Shown one piece after another: positions 36,226 through 44,612 of a stretch of DNA of 64,000 nucleotides. Position numbers and translations under genes: made by a program. The DNA comes from an uncultured Mesonia sp. Lineage in GTDB: Bacteria; Bacteroidota; Bacteroidia; Flavobacteriales; Flavobacteriaceae. The notes beneath the pieces were generated by a model that saw nothing but the letters and a program-made list of their open reading frames with translations, had not been told where the DNA came from and ran no database searches. Position 1 is the first letter of the stretch. Each line of letters starts with the position of its first letter. Location: positions 124,001 to 188,000 of the forward strand of contig CANMOY010000002.1 of assembly GCA_947499595.1 (NCBI GenBank), given 5' to 3'.

Positions 36226-36645
36226 TTAATGTTCCACGTGGAACATATCAATTTTTTCATTCTCTTTTTCACGCATTATTCTCTTTTCAGCATCGGTCGC
36301 ATCACCGTATCCGCATAAATGCAAAATCCCATGTGCCATAACCCGTTTAAGTTCATTTTCAAAACTAACCCCAAATTTTTCGGCATTCTCTTTTACTTGA
36401 TCGGTAGAAATGTATATATCTGAAAACAACTCCCTACCTACCCTATAATCAAAAGTAATGATATCGGTATAGGTATCATGATTAAGATAGTCCTGATTAA
36501 TTTTAAGCAAAAAATCATCATCGCAAAAAACATAATTAATTTCGCCTAGACGATGCTTTTCAGATAAGATAATTTGGTTAATCCAGCGTTCATATTTCTG
36601 TGGAAAAGGAAGCTGAAAATCGTTTTCGTTATTAAAATGAATCAT
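36226..36645 (-). CDS. ybeY: Endoribonuclease YbeY
   Basis: A metal-dependent RNase involved in rRNA maturation, 139 residues. The zinc motif is HGILHLCGYGDATDAEK near residue 105: the first two His ligands are present, and the third position reads Asp in a GYGD context instead of the proteobacterial GYDH. That substitution is, from memory, common in this phylum. The last residues MFHVEH are encoded by a parS site that lies inside the coding region. It overlaps the DUF4175 gene by 14 bases and is 11 bases upstream of mnmG. Confidence 0.93.
   Translation of the reverse strand: MIHFNNENDFQLPFPQKYERWINQIILSEKHRLGEINYVFCDDDFLLKINQDYLNHDTYTDIITFDYRVGRELFSDIYISTDQVKENAEKFGVSFENELKRVMAHGILHLCGYGDATDAEKRIMREKENEKIDMFHVEH
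36230..36245. promoter_or_regulatory. parS centromere site 2 (fully palindromic)
   Basis: TGTTCCACGTGGAACA is a perfect 16-bp palindrome that differs from the parS consensus TGTTNCACGTGAAACA at one base. It is embedded in the last six codons of ybeY, 1.9 kb from the first site, with mnmG between them. Confidence 0.75.
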
Positions 36646-39600
36646 TGGTATTCTTAAAATAATTACGTACTTTTTCTTCGTATTTTGGTTGCAAAGGTAA
36701 GCTTTGTCGATTTAAAATATCATCCATTTGGAAATATTCTTTAGCCTTTAAGGGAAGCCTATCTAGCTCATTCCTAAACTCCTTTTCATTAGTTGTTGCG
36801 GTACGTCTATTTTCTTGTTCCTGTTCTAACAAAGCTCCTTTAATTTGTATTAATTGATGTTGAATATCGCGCATTCTCCTTCCCGTCTCTTCGGTATAGC
36901 CTTGGGTTAAAATCTTCTTCTCAACTTCTTGCATTTTCCTTAGTAATCGATTCGCCTCTTTATCCATATTAAAGGACTCTAAAACATCTTCTAATTGAAA
37001 ACGCAGTGCTTGTTGTTGTTTGTAAATTTCGAATATCTCTTTACTCATTTTTTCCGAATCGCCCAATATTCCAGACTTTCCGTCTTTTCCCTGCTCAGAA
37101 TTAGAGTGTCCAGACTCGCCCTGTGCGCCTGCTCCTTCTTGTTCACCTTTTTGACCCTCTTGTCCTTTCTGCCCCTGCTTACCTTCTTGTTTTGAACCAG
37201 GTTTGTTTCCTTCCTTTTTACCCAGTTCTCCCTGTTTTTTAATAATAGTTTCTAATTGAAATTCTCCGTCTTGACCCTTGCCTTGTCCAGGTTTCGGTTT
37301 ACCTTGACCCGATTTACCCTGACCCATCATTTGCATAGCTGATTGCATTTGATCTAAGCTTTGCGCAAGCATATTAGCCAAATCATTTGCCCCTTTAAAA
37401 ACATACTGCATATTAGAGCTAGCATAGTTCACCTCATTTTCGGCTAAACGAGATAAAGCTTTATCTACCTTAGAATTTATACTCGTTATAACTTCATCTA
37501 TTTTAGGTGAAATCATGGGGTTTCTGCTTGCCAATGCAAATAAACTATCGTCTATATGTTTAAAATTTTCCTTTAGCTTTTGTTGAGTTCTAATGCCTTT
37601 TAATAAAGCGTTTTGCACTTTAAATTCTTCTGATTGCTGTATTAGATCCTCTTGACTAAAGCTAAACCGTAATAAATTATGCAATAGCCTTTCTAACATT
37701 GCCGCATCTTCTTGCATTTGTTCTTGCTCCCCACTCTGCATCATTTGTTGCATTTTCTGGCTCATTTGCTGCATTTTTTGAGCCGCCTGACGTTGCTTCT
37801 TTTCGGCTTTACTCTGATTACTATTCTGTTGGGATTGCTCTTGATTTTCTGTATTCTCCTTCTGCTCTTCTAAAATATTCTCTGCCTGTTCTTGATCTTT
37901 TTTAATAGATCGTTCTAACACTTCAGAACGTTCTAATTTTAATGGCTTAATCAAGGCATCATTCTCTTTATGCAATTGATCAATGTTTTTCTGCCATTCT
38001 TCAAATTCATCATTTAACTCCTTTTGTTCCTCGGCCGTATTCTCCTCTTTTTTATAGCTTAATTCATTTTGTTTATCGGCTAATTCCTTCAAATCGGCAG
38101 CTAATTGTTCGGCTTTTTGCTCCACGTAAAACCGCTTGGTTAATTCCAATAACTCCGCTAGCTTTTTTTGTTGAGTCAGGTTGTTTTGACCCAATTTTTC
38201 CATCTTTTCATCTAAACGGTCTTTACGGATTTTATCTTGGTATTTTTCTAATTCTTTCAATAAATTATCATCCTTCTCACGGTCTTTATTCACTTCGTTT
38301 AAGCGCTCTTTTAAGGCTTCTTTTAGCAAGGAATTTTTTTCATTTTTATTCAATTCTTTTTCAAGTGATTTAGCAAACTTCTCCATCATTTCATTTTGTT
38401 GTTTTTCCCTTTCCGCTAAATTCTTTAATCTTTGCTTATCTTGATAGCTTAACTGAGCTTTTTCTCTTTGATCATCTTTTAGATTATTCAAATTAACTTG
38501 CTGTTTTTGCATTTCGTCTAAAGACTCACTCATTCCCGATATGGCTTGCTTTTGTTCGGTTAATGACTGTTCTTCCTTCTCTTTCTCAGATTGTACCCTA
38601 TAGTTATAGACTTCACTCCTTGCTCTTTTAAAACCGTTTACTTCATCGTTATCTTTAACTTCAAAATAAAATTGATAAGCCTTTCCAGGTGCTAAGTCCA
38701 GTCCTTTTGGGAAGTCATAATAGAACTCGGCAAAGTTCTCTCCGCTAAAGGCAATAGAAATAGCTTTTTTCTTTTCTCTTTGATTTAAAGGATAAATAAC
38801 CAACGCCAAATGGGCCAAACCATGATCATCTTGTATACTGCCTTTAAAATACCAATTATCAGTTTCTAAACTGTCTATTTGCCGTTGCATCTTAATCCGC
38901 GGAAGCTCATCTTTGACAACCTCAATCTTATAATTCATTCTTTCATATGAATCTATATAGGCATTACTGGTATATACTTCGTAGGATAAGTGCTCTTTAA
39001 TATTATTCTTGTTAAAATAAAAAAGTCCCGCATCCTTAGTCATTGCTATTAAAGTGTCATTGGTGTTAAGACTAACAGCATCTGTATTCTCAGTGTTTAG
39101 CAACCATTTTACATTAGTACCTTCTGGTATTTTAGCATTACCCGTTCCCTTAACCGTTTTGTCCGATCTATTTAAATATGCAGGGTATTGCAATTGCATT
39201 TTAAAATCGATTAACTTGGGTACGGGACGTACCAGCAAGTCATAAGTATTTGAATAAAAACCATTGGCACCGAGTTTAAACGATAAATTCTCGGTAAGAT
39301 TATCAAAATAAAATGTAAAGGTATTTTGATCTATTTTCTTAAGTAATTGTTTACGATCCTTGGTCAATAAGTGAACCGATTCTGGTAAAAGTTTACCATG
39401 CACTTTAACCTCTAGAGTAAAACTCTGCTTTTCAAAATGTTGTAACTGATTTTTATCTATGCTAAATTCAAAAGGTGCTGGTGGCGTAAATTCTTGGTTA
39501 TACTGCACTACCCTGGCATAGCTTTGATTGAATGAATCTAGAGAATCTGTAACATAGATTATTGTAAAAATAAGGGCGGGCAAAATAGCCCACTTAGCGT

Positions 39601-40060
39601 AACTTAAACTACTTTTAAAACTAATAGCCTGTTGAAAGGGTATTGGCTTGAGTTCAATTGCTTTTTGCTCTATACTAGCAATCAATAACTTAGAGTCCTC
39701 TTTGCTTAATTTATTTTGTAACTGCAAAAGATTGAGCAGTTTATCATCTACTTCGGTAAAGTGTTTTCCTATTAATCGAGAAGCCTCTTCGTAGCTAATT
39801 CCTTGACGAATCCTAAAGAGTTGAAGTAAAGGAATACCTACTAATTTAAACAATAAAATAGCCTCTACACCTATAAAAATCCAAAATAAAAACTTCCGAA
39901 CAAAAGGATTTAACCAAAGTGTATATTCTAAAAAAACAACACCCAAAAAATAAAGGATTCCAATACTAAAGAACAATAAAATTCCCTTTATCAATTCATT
40001 GGTATAATACCGCCTAATAAATTGAGTAAGTTTCTTTTCAATTACACTGAAGTGCTCCAT
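36632..40060 (-). CDS. DUF4175 family large membrane-anchored coiled-coil protein
   Basis: A 1142-residue protein. Two TM segments near the N-terminus (about 20-42 and 50-75) and a third near 155-175 are followed by a beta-rich, probably periplasmic part (about 190-500). A long Glu/Lys/Gln coiled-coil region follows (about 500-800). The C-terminal part has a low-complexity Gly-Gln-Lys segment (about 920-1000, for example GQGKSGQGKPKPGQGKGQ) and a final helical domain. Family DUF4175 is conserved next to ybeY and mnmG in Bacteroidota, and I know of no established function. The size and the coiled coil suggest an envelope scaffold role, which is inference. It heads the run to the methyltransferase. 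Confidence 0.85.
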   Translation of the reverse strand: MEHFSVIEKKLTQFIRRYYTNELIKGILLFFSIGILYFLGVVFLEYTLWLNPFVRKFLFWIFIGVEAILLFKLVGIPLLQLFRIRQGISYEEASRLIGKHFTEVDDKLLNLLQLQNKLSKEDSKLLIASIEQKAIELKPIPFQQAISFKSSLSYAKWAILPALIFTIIYVTDSLDSFNQSYARVVQYNQEFTPPAPFEFSIDKNQLQHFEKQSFTLEVKVHGKLLPESVHLLTKDRKQLLKKIDQNTFTFYFDNLTENLSFKLGANGFYSNTYDLLVRPVPKLIDFKMQLQYPAYLNRSDKTVKGTGNAKIPEGTNVKWLLNTENTDAVSLNTNDTLIAMTKDAGLFYFNKNNIKEHLSYEVYTSNAYIDSYERMNYKIEVVKDELPRIKMQRQIDSLETDNWYFKGSIQDDHGLAHLALVIYPLNQREKKKAISIAFSGENFAEFYYDFPKGLDLAPGKAYQFYFEVKDNDEVNGFKRARSEVYNYRVQSEKEKEEQSLTEQKQAISGMSESLDEMQKQQVNLNNLKDDQREKAQLSYQDKQRLKNLAEREKQQNEMMEKFAKSLEKELNKNEKNSLLKEALKERLNEVNKDREKDDNLLKELEKYQDKIRKDRLDEKMEKLGQNNLTQQKKLAELLELTKRFYVEQKAEQLAADLKELADKQNELSYKKEENTAEEQKELNDEFEEWQKNIDQLHKENDALIKPLKLERSEVLERSIKKDQEQAENILEEQKENTENQEQSQQNSNQSKAEKKQRQAAQKMQQMSQKMQQMMQSGEQEQMQEDAAMLERLLHNLLRFSFSQEDLIQQSEEFKVQNALLKGIRTQQKLKENFKHIDDSLFALASRNPMISPKIDEVITSINSKVDKALSRLAENEVNYASSNMQYVFKGANDLANMLAQSLDQMQSAMQMMGQGKSGQGKPKPGQGKGQDGEFQLETIIKKQGELGKKEGNKPGSKQEGKQGQKGQEGQKGEQEGAGAQGESGHSNSEQGKDGKSGILGDSEKMSKEIFEIYKQQQALRFQLEDVLESFNMDKEANRLLRKMQEVEKKILTQGYTEETGRRMRDIQHQLIQIKGALLEQEQENRRTATTNEKEFRNELDRLPLKAKEYFQMDDILNRQSLPLQPKYEEKVRNYFKNTNDSF

Positions 40061-40165
40061 TGTTACCTATACTTATAACTTATAAAAATATATTTTTTTC
40101 ATGACATGCACTAGGCTTTTAACGCACAAGTATGCTCGAGCATTTCTTAAAATCAATATAGGTTG

Positions 40166-40173
40166 TATCTTTG
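40166..40173 (+). promoter_or_regulatory. -7 box (TATCTTTG) for gltX
   Basis: Exact TAnnTTTG match ending 16 nt before the gltX ATG at 40190. It lies inside the longer frame that opens with TTG at 40163, so that extension is not expected to be translated. Confidence 0.6.
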
Positions 40174-40189
40174 CCAAAAAATAAAAGCT

Positions 40190-41713
40190 ATGTCAAACCA
40201 CGTAAGAGTAAGATTTGCACCCAGCCCAACAGGCCCTTTACATATTGGCGGCGTGCGAACGGCACTATATAACTATTTATTTGCTAAAAAACACCAAGGT
40301 GAATTCATATTACGCATAGAAGATACCGATCAAAATAGATTTGTACCTGGCGCAGAAGACTATATTATTGAGGCATTGAATTGGCTCAACATTCCTTATG
40401 ACGAAGGGCCTAATAAAGAAAAAAATGTTGGTCCCTACCGACAAAGCGAACGCAAATCGATGTACAAGGAATATGCCGAGATTTTAATACAACAAAATAG
40501 GGCGTATTATGCTTTTGATACTGCCGAAGAATTAACAGAAGCGAGAGCTATAGCCGAGTCAAAAAAAGAAACCTTCATTTATAATTGGAGCAATAGACAA
40601 TCGCTCAAAAATTCGCTTTCTATGCCAGCCGACGAAGTTCAGCAAAAATTAGAAGCGGGCGATCCTTATGTAATTCGATTTAAAACACCAGAGAATGAAA
40701 CCTTACAGCTAACCGATGAAATTCGCGGAGAGATACAAGTAAATACAAAAGTATTAGACGATAAAGTACTTTTTAAAAGTGATGGCATGCCCACCTACCA
40801 TCTCGCAAATATTGTAGATGATTATTTAATGCAAATTACCCATGTAATTCGTGGCGAAGAATGGTTACCGTCTTTAGCGCTTCACGTTTTATTATACCGA
40901 TCTTTTGGTTGGAAAGCTCCTAAATTTGCTCATTTACCTTTAATTTTAAAACCTACAGGTAAGGGGAAATTGAGTAAACGCGATGGAGACAAAATGGGAT
41001 TCCCCGTATTTCCGTTACGTTGGAAAGACCCTAAAACCGGTGAATATTTTAATGGCTATCGTGAAGATGGGTATTTACCAGAAGCGGTAATCAATATGCT
41101 GGCCTTTTTAGGTTGGAATGAAGGTGAAGGTTCTGAAAAAGAATTATACCAATTAGAAGAATTGGTTGAAGCCTTTAGTTTATCTCACGTATCTAAGTCT
41201 GGTGCCAAATTTGATCCGGATAAAGCCAAATGGTTTCAGCATCATTACTTACAAACACAAACTACTGAAAAATTAACTGAAGATTTTCAAAGAATACTCT
41301 TGCAAAAGGGAATTGAAGCCGATTTATCAGCGATTGAAAATGTAGTCAATGAAATAAAAGAACGCGCTACTTTTGTTCAAGATTTTTGGGACTTAAGTCA
41401 TTATTATTTTCAGGCTCCAGCCGAATTTAACGCAAAAGCTTCTAAAAAGGCTTGGAAACAAGATACACCAGTTTTGATGCAAGAGCTTATTGAGTTATTA
41501 AGAAGTACAGAGGCAGAAAAACAAGAAGAATTGCAGACTGAAATAAAGGCATTTATTACGAATAAAGGTATTGGCTTTGGAAAGATTATGCAACCTTTAC
41601 GCTTAAGCCTAGTGGGAGATATGATGGGTCCAGATGTATTCCATATTTTGGCTTTTATAGGGAAAAAAGAAGCCATTAATCGCATTCAATTTGCTATTCA
41701 ACAACTAAAATAA
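40190..41713 (+). CDS. gltX: Glutamyl-tRNA synthetase
   Basis: Class I aminoacyl-tRNA synthetase charging tRNA-Glu, 507 residues from ATG 40190 (MSNHVRVRFAPSPTG). The HIGH motif is in TGPLHIGGVRTAL, RIEDTDQNR follows, and the KMSKS motif appears as GKLSKRDGDKM near residue 260. The anticodon-binding helical domain completes a normal length. An upstream TTG opens a 9-codon extension that is rejected because the promoter box lies in it. It is transcribed opposite to its neighbours and has its own promoter. Confidence 0.97.
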   Translation: MSNHVRVRFAPSPTGPLHIGGVRTALYNYLFAKKHQGEFILRIEDTDQNRFVPGAEDYIIEALNWLNIPYDEGPNKEKNVGPYRQSERKSMYKEYAEILIQQNRAYYAFDTAEELTEARAIAESKKETFIYNWSNRQSLKNSLSMPADEVQQKLEAGDPYVIRFKTPENETLQLTDEIRGEIQVNTKVLDDKVLFKSDGMPTYHLANIVDDYLMQITHVIRGEEWLPSLALHVLLYRSFGWKAPKFAHLPLILKPTGKGKLSKRDGDKMGFPVFPLRWKDPKTGEYFNGYREDGYLPEAVINMLAFLGWNEGEGSEKELYQLEELVEAFSLSHVSKSGAKFDPDKAKWFQHHYLQTQTTEKLTEDFQRILLQKGIEADLSAIENVVNEIKERATFVQDFWDLSHYYFQAPAEFNAKASKKAWKQDTPVLMQELIELLRSTEAEKQEELQTEIKAFITNKGIGFGKIMQPLRLSLVGDMMGPDVFHILAFIGKKEAINRIQFAIQQLK

Positions 41714-41732
41714 ATTCCTCCTACTCTATTCT

Positions 41733-41778
41733 AATAGCTCTTTTAAAAGACTGAATCAAGTTTTTTAAAGGAGCTATT
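41733..41778. terminator. Hairpin between gltX and the convergent outer-membrane gene
   Basis: Arms 41733-41748 and 41763-41778 pair over 16 bp with one T/G mismatch and a 14-nt loop. It sits 20 bases after the gltX stop and touches the stop of the leftward gene, so it may end transcripts from both sides. The flanks are A/T-rich, but the plus-strand T run is short. Confidence 0.55.
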
Positions 41779-42449
41779 TAATTAAGGAAAAATACTAAGC
41801 CTGCAGTAATAGTACTAGCGTTGGCTTTAAATTCCTTATCGGGGTTTTGTTGGTCTTTGCTTGGAGCCATAAAGTTAGAGAGACCATATTGGTAATTGAG
41901 AAACACTTGTATATTTTTTAATCCCATCATAATTCCGCCTTGAGCGATAAAATTAAAACGGTTTACTTCTTTAAATTCTGTAATACTTAAGCTGGGTTGA
42001 GCAACCAATTGATGATTTTTGTAACGGTTGTCATAATCTAATTTTGAGTTAAACTGTACTGCTGGACCTGCAAAAATACTTAAGTGGTTGGGTATCAAAC
42101 TGTAGTTAAAAGAAAAATGTATTTGACCTGCTAAAAATTCATTTTTAACGTTTTCTTTTCTTCCTAAAAGATCAATAGCTTCTACAGAAAAATATTGTTT
42201 GAAAATATCAATTCCATAAAGAAATCCTGCATGTTTACTTAGATCAGTTTTAAAAATAAGTCCTACATTAAAGCCGAGCTCGTCTTGGGTTTCAAATTGA
42301 TTTCCCTGTAAACCAAAGTAATTTAAACCAATTTTAAGTCCTAATTTATCGGTAGATTGGGAGATTGAATCTATTGGTTTTTCTATGTTTTCTTGACTAT
42401 AAAACACTGCTGAAGAAAACAAGAAAAAGGCAAATAAAAATTTTTTCAT
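41778..42449 (-). CDS. Predicted outer-membrane beta-barrel protein
   Basis: A 223-residue protein with a Sec signal peptide (MKKFLFAFFLFSSAVFYSQ) and alternating hydrophobic/polar strands through the rest, ending in STITAGLVFFLN with a terminal aromatic-containing strand, as in outer-membrane barrels. It resembles the PorT-like/OmpW-like small barrels common in Flavobacteriaceae, but I cannot assign a named family. It is divergent from the SPFH gene. Function is unknown. Confidence 0.75.
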   Translation of the reverse strand: MKKFLFAFFLFSSAVFYSQENIEKPIDSISQSTDKLGLKIGLNYFGLQGNQFETQDELGFNVGLIFKTDLSKHAGFLYGIDIFKQYFSVEAIDLLGRKENVKNEFLAGQIHFSFNYSLIPNHLSIFAGPAVQFNSKLDYDNRYKNHQLVAQPSLSITEFKEVNRFNFIAQGGIMMGLKNIQVFLNYQYGLSNFMAPSKDQQNPDKEFKANASTITAGLVFFLN

Positions 42450-42504
42450 AGGTCAAAGTAAAGGAAAATAAACTTATATTTAACTAAATTAAAAAATTAT
42501 TACA

Positions 42505-43470
42505 ATGGGAACATTTTTACTGGGCTTTTTATTCTTTTTCGGATTAATAATTCTTATTTCCGGAATATTCACCGTAAAACAACAAAGCGCTGCAATTGTT
42601 GAGCGTTTTGGTAAATTTTTGAGCGTAAGAAACTCTGGTTTACAAATTAAAATACCTTTAATTGATCGAATTGCAGGAAGAATTAATCTAAAAATACAGC
42701 AGCTAGATGTAATTGTAGAAACCAAAACGAAAGATGATGTTTTTGTATTATTAAAAATATCGGTACAATTTCAAGTTATACGCGATAGAGTTTATGATGC
42801 CTTCTATAAGTTAGAAAATCCGCAAAATCAAATCACTTCTTATGTTTTTGATGTAGTGCGTGCAGAGGTACCAAAGATGAAGTTAGACGATGTTTTTGAA
42901 AGAAAAGATGATATTGCCATTGCTGTAAAAGGTGAATTAAATGATGCTATGGTAGAATATGGTTATGATATCATTAAAACCTTAGTAACCGATATTGATC
43001 CTGATGTTAAAGTAAAAGAAGCTATGAACCGTATTAACGCTTCTGAACGCGAAAAGGTAGCAGCTGAGTATGAAGCTGAAGCAGATCGAATTAAAATTGT
43101 TGCTAAGGCACGCGCAGAGGCCGAAAGTAAACGTTTACAAGGTCAAGGTATAGCCGATCAAAGAAGAGAGATAGCACGTGGATTAGAGGAGTCTGTAGAC
43201 GTACTAAATAACGTAGGAATAAATTCGCAAGAAGCTTCGGCTTTGATTGTGGTTACTCAACATTATGACACCTTACAATCAATAGGTGGTGAAACCAATA
43301 CCAACTTGATTTTATTACCTAATTCACCACAAGCAGGAAGCGATATGCTAAATAATATGATTGCTTCTTTTGTAGCCTCGAACCAAATTGGTGAAAAAAT
43401 GAAGGAACAGAATAAAGCCAAAGGGATTACCAATAAAAAACGAGATAATAATCAAGCCAACGAAAATTAA
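42505..43470 (+). CDS. SPFH/Band 7 (stomatin-like) membrane protein
   Basis: A 321-residue protein of the stomatin/prohibitin superfamily, membrane-anchored by one N-terminal helix (about 3-26) and forming large oligomers. The SPFH domain begins with VKQQSAAIVERFGKF (about 30-44), includes RSGLQIKIPLIDR-like text and TDIDPDVKVKEAMNRINASE near residue 170. It then has the Ala/Glu/Arg-rich helix of the family (EYEAEADRIKIVAKARAEAE) near 195. The C-terminus is polar and Asn/Lys-rich. No NfeD partner is next to it. A role in membrane microdomain or protease regulation is known for relatives; here it is inference. Confidence 0.92.
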   Translation: MGTFLLGFLFFFGLIILISGIFTVKQQSAAIVERFGKFLSVRNSGLQIKIPLIDRIAGRINLKIQQLDVIVETKTKDDVFVLLKISVQFQVIRDRVYDAFYKLENPQNQITSYVFDVVRAEVPKMKLDDVFERKDDIAIAVKGELNDAMVEYGYDIIKTLVTDIDPDVKVKEAMNRINASEREKVAAEYEAEADRIKIVAKARAEAESKRLQGQGIADQRREIARGLEESVDVLNNVGINSQEASALIVVTQHYDTLQSIGGETNTNLILLPNSPQAGSDMLNNMIASFVASNQIGEKMKEQNKAKGITNKKRDNNQANEN

Positions 43471-43475
43471 ATCTC

Positions 43476-43517
43476 AAAAAAAAAACCGATTGAAAATTTT
43501 CAATCGGTTTTTTTTTT
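43476..43517. terminator. Strong bidirectional terminator after the SPFH gene
   Basis: Perfect inverted repeat centred between 43496 and 43497, with the core CCGATTGAAAA and its complement. It is flanked by ten A on the left and ten T on the right, so it can end transcription from both directions (SPFH gene on plus, small gene on minus). Confidence 0.9.
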
Positions 43518-43533
43518 ACTTTAAAGTCTCAGC

Positions 43534-43740
43534 CTATCTACCTAAAAGTTTACTAGCCGCCTTTATGATAAAAGCTCTTTTAACTACCGCAGAGAATAAA
43601 GAAGTAACCAAGGATACGGGTGAAAGATCTTCTTTAATTTCGTTGACACTGAGCTTAACTTTTTCTTTATCAATTTGTGTCTGTAATTTTAAAATTTTAA
43701 GATCTTCGTCTATTTGATTATAATCAGTATAAATTCTCAT
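43534..43740 (-). CDS. Small conserved protein, 68 residues (DUF6327-like)
   Basis: A short protein with an amphipathic, charged N-terminal half (DEDLKILKLQTQIDKEKVKLS) and a C-terminal hydrophobic-basic part (VVKRAFIIKAASKLLG). It resembles a small family that follows the YtxH and holin-like genes in Flavobacteriaceae (DUF6327, from memory). Its start overlaps the stop of the holin-like gene by 4 bases, so it is translated together with it. Function is unknown; association with the membrane protein upstream is inferred. Confidence 0.65.
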   Translation of the reverse strand: MRIYTDYNQIDEDLKILKLQTQIDKEKVKLSVNEIKEDLSPVSLVTSLFSAVVKRAFIIKAASKLLGR

Positions 43741-44156
43741 AGCTCTTTTTCGTTAGTTTGACTCAATTCCTTTTCTAATGCCTGATCAACAGTTTGTTTT
43801 AAATTATCGTCATTAAAAAACTCTTTAGATAATTTTTTTAGAATCAATTTATCAAAGAAATTTTTTCCTATGGTTAGAAAATAAAGTACCACTAGGGCAT
43901 AAAAAGCCGCAACAATAAAATAACCAAGACTAAGAGCACCAATACTTTCTCCAATAAGTATAGCCATAGCCACAGAGAAAAAAGATAAAAAAAGCAGTCC
44001 AATACCACCTACCACCAGCAATTTAACCAGCATAGCAGATGTTCTACTCATTTTTTTGAAAATATCTAATTTATAGTAAGCAATCTGGCTCTCTATATAA
44101 TTCTTAATATTTTCGTTGAGTTCATTAATATGATCAGATAAATGGTTTACCCCCAT
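43737..44156 (-). CDS. Putative holin-like (Holin-X/DUF1469) membrane protein
   Basis: A 139-residue protein with two central TM helices (about 43-68 and 78-100). An N-terminal amphipathic stretch (LNENIKNYIESQIAYYKLDIFKKM would be the lead) and a charged C-terminal helix flank them. This is the plan of the phage-holin-like/DUF1469 proteins found with YtxH proteins in many bacteria; the phage name is historical and there is no prophage here. It lies 2 bases after the YtxH gene and overlaps the 68-residue gene by 4. A general envelope-stress role is inferred. Confidence 0.8.
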   Translation of the reverse strand: MGVNHLSDHINELNENIKNYIESQIAYYKLDIFKKMSRTSAMLVKLLVVGGIGLLFLSFFSVAMAILIGESIGALSLGYFIVAAFYALVVLYFLTIGKNFFDKLILKKLSKEFFNDDNLKQTVDQALEKELSQTNEKEL

Positions 44157-44158
44157 AA

Positions 44159-44512
44159 TTAGGCGTTAGCTTTTTTACCTCCTGCTTCTTTTTGAAGTTG
44201 AGCATTTTTTTTGCGCAATTCTTCTAATTTAGCTTCCATAGCAACCAAAATATCGTCGGCTTTATAACTAGCAGAAGACAATGTTTCTTCTAGGCGGGTT
44301 TCAAAATTAGTTTTAGCTTTTTGAGCAGATTCACTTAAATTCTTTGAGGTTTCTTCTAATTGCTTGTCTAGTTTTGCCTTAGCTTTTTTGGCCTCTTTAT
44401 TAATTTTTTTACGGGTGTTTACACCTTTATCGGGCGCGTAAAGTAAACCTAAGCCTGCTCCTATCGCTGCTCCTGTAATTAATGCTAAAATGGTATTTCC
44501 TGTATTTGCCAT
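44159..44512 (-). CDS. YtxH domain-containing protein
   Basis: A 117-residue protein with a glycine-rich TM helix near the N-terminus (LALITGAAIGAGLGLLYAPDKG at about 9-30), which is the YtxH signature ending in the conserved APDKG turn. The rest is a long charged helix (KKINKEAKKAKAKLDKQLEE). YtxH proteins are general-stress proteins in Bacillus. It is the first gene of the trio ending at 43534. Confidence 0.88.
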   Translation of the reverse strand: MANTGNTILALITGAAIGAGLGLLYAPDKGVNTRKKINKEAKKAKAKLDKQLEETSKNLSESAQKAKTNFETRLEETLSSASYKADDILVAMEAKLEELRKKNAQLQKEAGGKKANA

Positions 44513-44555
44513 GATGATTAGATTTAAAATTTATAATTGCTCAAATTTAACAGAA

Positions 44556-44585
44556 AACCCATCATTTATGTGTTAATGATGGGTT
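44556..44585 (-). terminator. Terminator of glnS
   Basis: Perfect 11-bp inverted repeat (44556-44566 and 44575-44585) with an 8-nt loop between the glnS stop (44613) and the YtxH start (44512). On the minus strand it is followed by a T-rich tract. Confidence 0.6.
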
Positions 44586-44612
44586 AATAGTTTAAAATTT
44601 ATTATAAATTAT

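Noticed and set aside
37080-37330. Repetitive sequence that could suggest a repeat array
   Set aside because: It codes for the Gly-Gln-Lys low-complexity part of the DUF4175 protein; no constant repeats with unique spacers, hence not a CRISPR.
43737-44156. Holin-like annotation as a sign of a prophage
   Set aside because: No other phage gene is near; the protein belongs to a chromosomal YtxH-linked trio, and the name is only historical.
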